From Phycisphaerales bacterium (GTDB taxonomy: Bacteria; Planctomycetota; Phycisphaerae; SM23-33), in NCBI GenBank assembly GCA_018644725.1, contig JABGPZ010000048.1, positions 1 to 64,000 of the forward strand: DNA of 64,000 nt, given 5' to 3'. The position numbers and the translations under genes are program-made. Positions within the stretch are counted from its first letter, which is position 1, and each line of letters starts with the position of its first letter. A model generated the notes under the pieces. That model saw only the letters and a list, made by a program, of their open reading frames with translations. It was not told the DNA's origin and ran no database searches. Shown piece by piece: positions 62,709 to 64,000 of this stretch.

Positions 62709-64000
62709 GCCGCCGCCAACCCCACTCCCGTTGCGGCGTGATCCTGGTGATTACGCTGATGATTATCGCCGCGCTCGCGCTGGTGACGATGAGCCTTCAG
62801 CTGCTGTCGCGCTCGTCGCTCGCCGCCAGCCATGGCCAAAAGAACAATCTTCAGGCGCGCCAGGCGGCCATGTCCGGCATTCGCCGCGCCATCGCGCTGC
62901 GGATGATGTATCCCGACGACGCGGGACAATGGCTCGACAATCCCGAAGGCCTCGCCGACCAGCCCGTTGTCGTGCAAGATGGCCAGATCGAGCGCGGGTG
63001 GTATTTCACCGTCTATGCGCCCGGCGAGGAAGACGAAGTTCGCTACGGCATCATCGACGAAGCCTCGAAAATCAACCTGATGGCCACCGACGCCGAAACG
63101 ATGCTCGCGAGCAATTTGCTCTCGCCCGCGCAGATTGATTGCCTGATCGACTGGATCGACAAAGACGACGAAGAGCGTCCCGAAGGGGCCGAAAGCCAGT
63201 TCTATCTCTCGCGCACTCCCGTCGGTCACGAGGCCAAAAACGATCAACTGCTGACCGTGGAAGAGCTGCTGCTGGTCGCAGGGTTCGACGCGCCGACGCT
63301 CTGGGGCGAAGATGCAAACTTCAATGGCACGCTCGAGCCCAACGAAAATGACGGCGACGAAACCTTCCCGCCCGACAATGCCGACGGTGTTCTCCAGCGC
63401 GGCCTGCTCTCGAAATTCACGGTCGTGAGCTGGGACCGCGACACCAACAACGCGGGCAAGCCACGGATCAACATCAACGGCAGCTCCCAGGACCTCGCCA
63501 AGCTCGACGACACCGACCTCCCGGCCGAGACGATCGAATTCATCCGCTTCGTCCGCGGGCGCAACATCCGCTTCAGCCACCCCGTCATGCTCTACGACCT
63601 CGAATACCAGGGCCAATCCTCCGGCGTGGGAGCAGACGAATTGCCGATGGTGCTCGACCTGCTCTCGGTCTCTCCCAGCACGGGCAAGCGGCCGCTCCCC
63701 GGGCGCATCAACATCAACACCGCGCCCGAAGACATCCTCGCCGCCATCGCGGACATCGGCGAAGAACTCGCCGCAAAAATCGTCGCCGCGCGCAGAACGC
63801 TCGACCCGGCACAGAAAAATTCCGCGGCATGGCTGGTCGGCGAAGGCGTAATGACGAAGGAAGACTTCCGCGATCTCTCCGGCCGCATCACCGGGCGCAG
63901 CCTGCAATTCCGCATCCGCAGCGTCGGCTATCACCGCCCGAGCGGGCAATTCTGCGCGCTCGAAGCCATCGTGGACATCGCCCAGGGCAAACCGCGCATC
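62705..64000 (+). CDS. gspK: Type II secretion-like minor pseudopilin GspK, partial
   Basis: An open frame of 432 codons running off the right edge. N-terminal membrane helix with GVILVITLMIIAALALV (GspK lacks Glu+5), then the GspK alpha domain with DEASKINLMA, CLIDWIDKDDEE and later GRININTAPEDILAA, a helix-hairpin-helix-like motif. GspK caps the pseudopilus tip. About 430 residues are already present, longer than E. coli GspK (about 330). Confidence 0.88.
   Translation, partial: MSRRQPHSRCGVILVITLMIIAALALVTMSLQLLSRSSLAASHGQKNNLQARQAAMSGIRRAIALRMMYPDDAGQWLDNPEGLADQPVVVQDGQIERGWYFTVYAPGEEDEVRYGIIDEASKINLMATDAETMLASNLLSPAQIDCLIDWIDKDDEERPEGAESQFYLSRTPVGHEAKNDQLLTVEELLLVAGFDAPTLWGEDANFNGTLEPNENDGDETFPPDNADGVLQRGLLSKFTVVSWDRDTNNAGKPRININGSSQDLAKLDDTDLPAETIEFIRFVRGRNIRFSHPVMLYDLEYQGQSSGVGADELPMVLDLLSVSPSTGKRPLPGRININTAPEDILAAIADIGEELAAKIVAARRTLDPAQKNSAAWLVGEGVMTKEDFRDLSGRITGRSLQFRIRSVGYHRPSGQFCALEAIVDIAQGKPRI

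Overview
The window looks like a chromosome segment from an anaerobic member of the PVC superphylum, most likely a Planctomycetota (Phycisphaerae-like) bacterium. The evidence is a PVC-type small basic protein (36387-36608), four formylglycine-type sulfatases with Tat-like leaders, DUF1844 and DUF6677-like proteins, a leucine-rich-repeat protein and a DUF1080 lipoprotein. Rubrerythrin, a peroxiredoxin, many ferredoxin-type proteins and an ORP-type cluster point to anaerobic life. Class-level placement is inference. Most of the window is GC-rich; the first ~14 kb, 22.3-24.6 kb and 56.7-57.7 kb look clearly more AT-rich by eye.

Region 1 (about 0.3-14.2 kb) is a compact sulfur/metal/redox island organised like the orange-protein (ORP) locus of Desulfovibrio. 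A PAS-AAA+-Fis sigma-54 activator (6308-7660) sits between two divergent gene trains. Leftward: a NifX-like protein, peroxiredoxin, DUF5320 protein, two ferredoxin-containing MinD ATPases, a Cys-rich lipoprotein, two half-size YeeE/YedE sulfur transporters and a NapH-like membrane ferredoxin. Rightward: an ORP-like NifX-fold protein, an FmdE-like protein, an Mrp-NifX fusion, a C_GCAxxG_C_C-type protein, a hotdog thioesterase, a radical SAM enzyme, a beta-propeller/dihaem cytochrome and a small FTR-like protein. A textbook -24/-12 promoter (7785-7801) precedes the rightward train. The inferred job is assembly or delivery of a metal-sulfur centre under anaerobic control.

Region 2 (14.2-24.6 kb) holds a phosphoesterase, rubrerythrin, a remnant of glutamate synthase, tRNA-Glu and tRNA-Lys, a lipoprotein protease, a short UvrC, two tandem sulfatases and an AT-rich nuclease-helicase (DUF2075) that may be a defence gene.

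Region 3 (24.6-35.7 kb) is one long leftward block of housekeeping genes: pheA, tpiA, secG, yicC, gmk, rpoZ, coaC, yidC, then membrane proteins, a WYL regulator, a Nudix hydrolase, an esterase and gmhA.

Region 4 (35.7-42.6 kb) runs rightward: small basic protein, aminotransferase, Lnt with a large insertion, a HEAT-repeat lipoprotein and two membrane-anchored proteins. Region 5 (42.6-60.1 kb) mixes sulfatases, a giant GH2 beta-galactosidase with a LamG-like insertion, a MutY with an intact Nudix box, a PhnA-like protein, a large LRR protein, a ferredoxin-nitroreductase, folC, dinD and queF. Region 6 (60.2-64.0 kb) starts a pseudopilin operon (gspH-I-J-K) that runs off the end of the window.

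Several transcription units show clear sigma-70-type promoters (TTGACA/TTGCAN, 16-17 bp, TATACT/TACACT) and intrinsic terminators. ATGA or GTGA start-stop overlaps are common. No CRISPR array, transposase or rRNA was seen.
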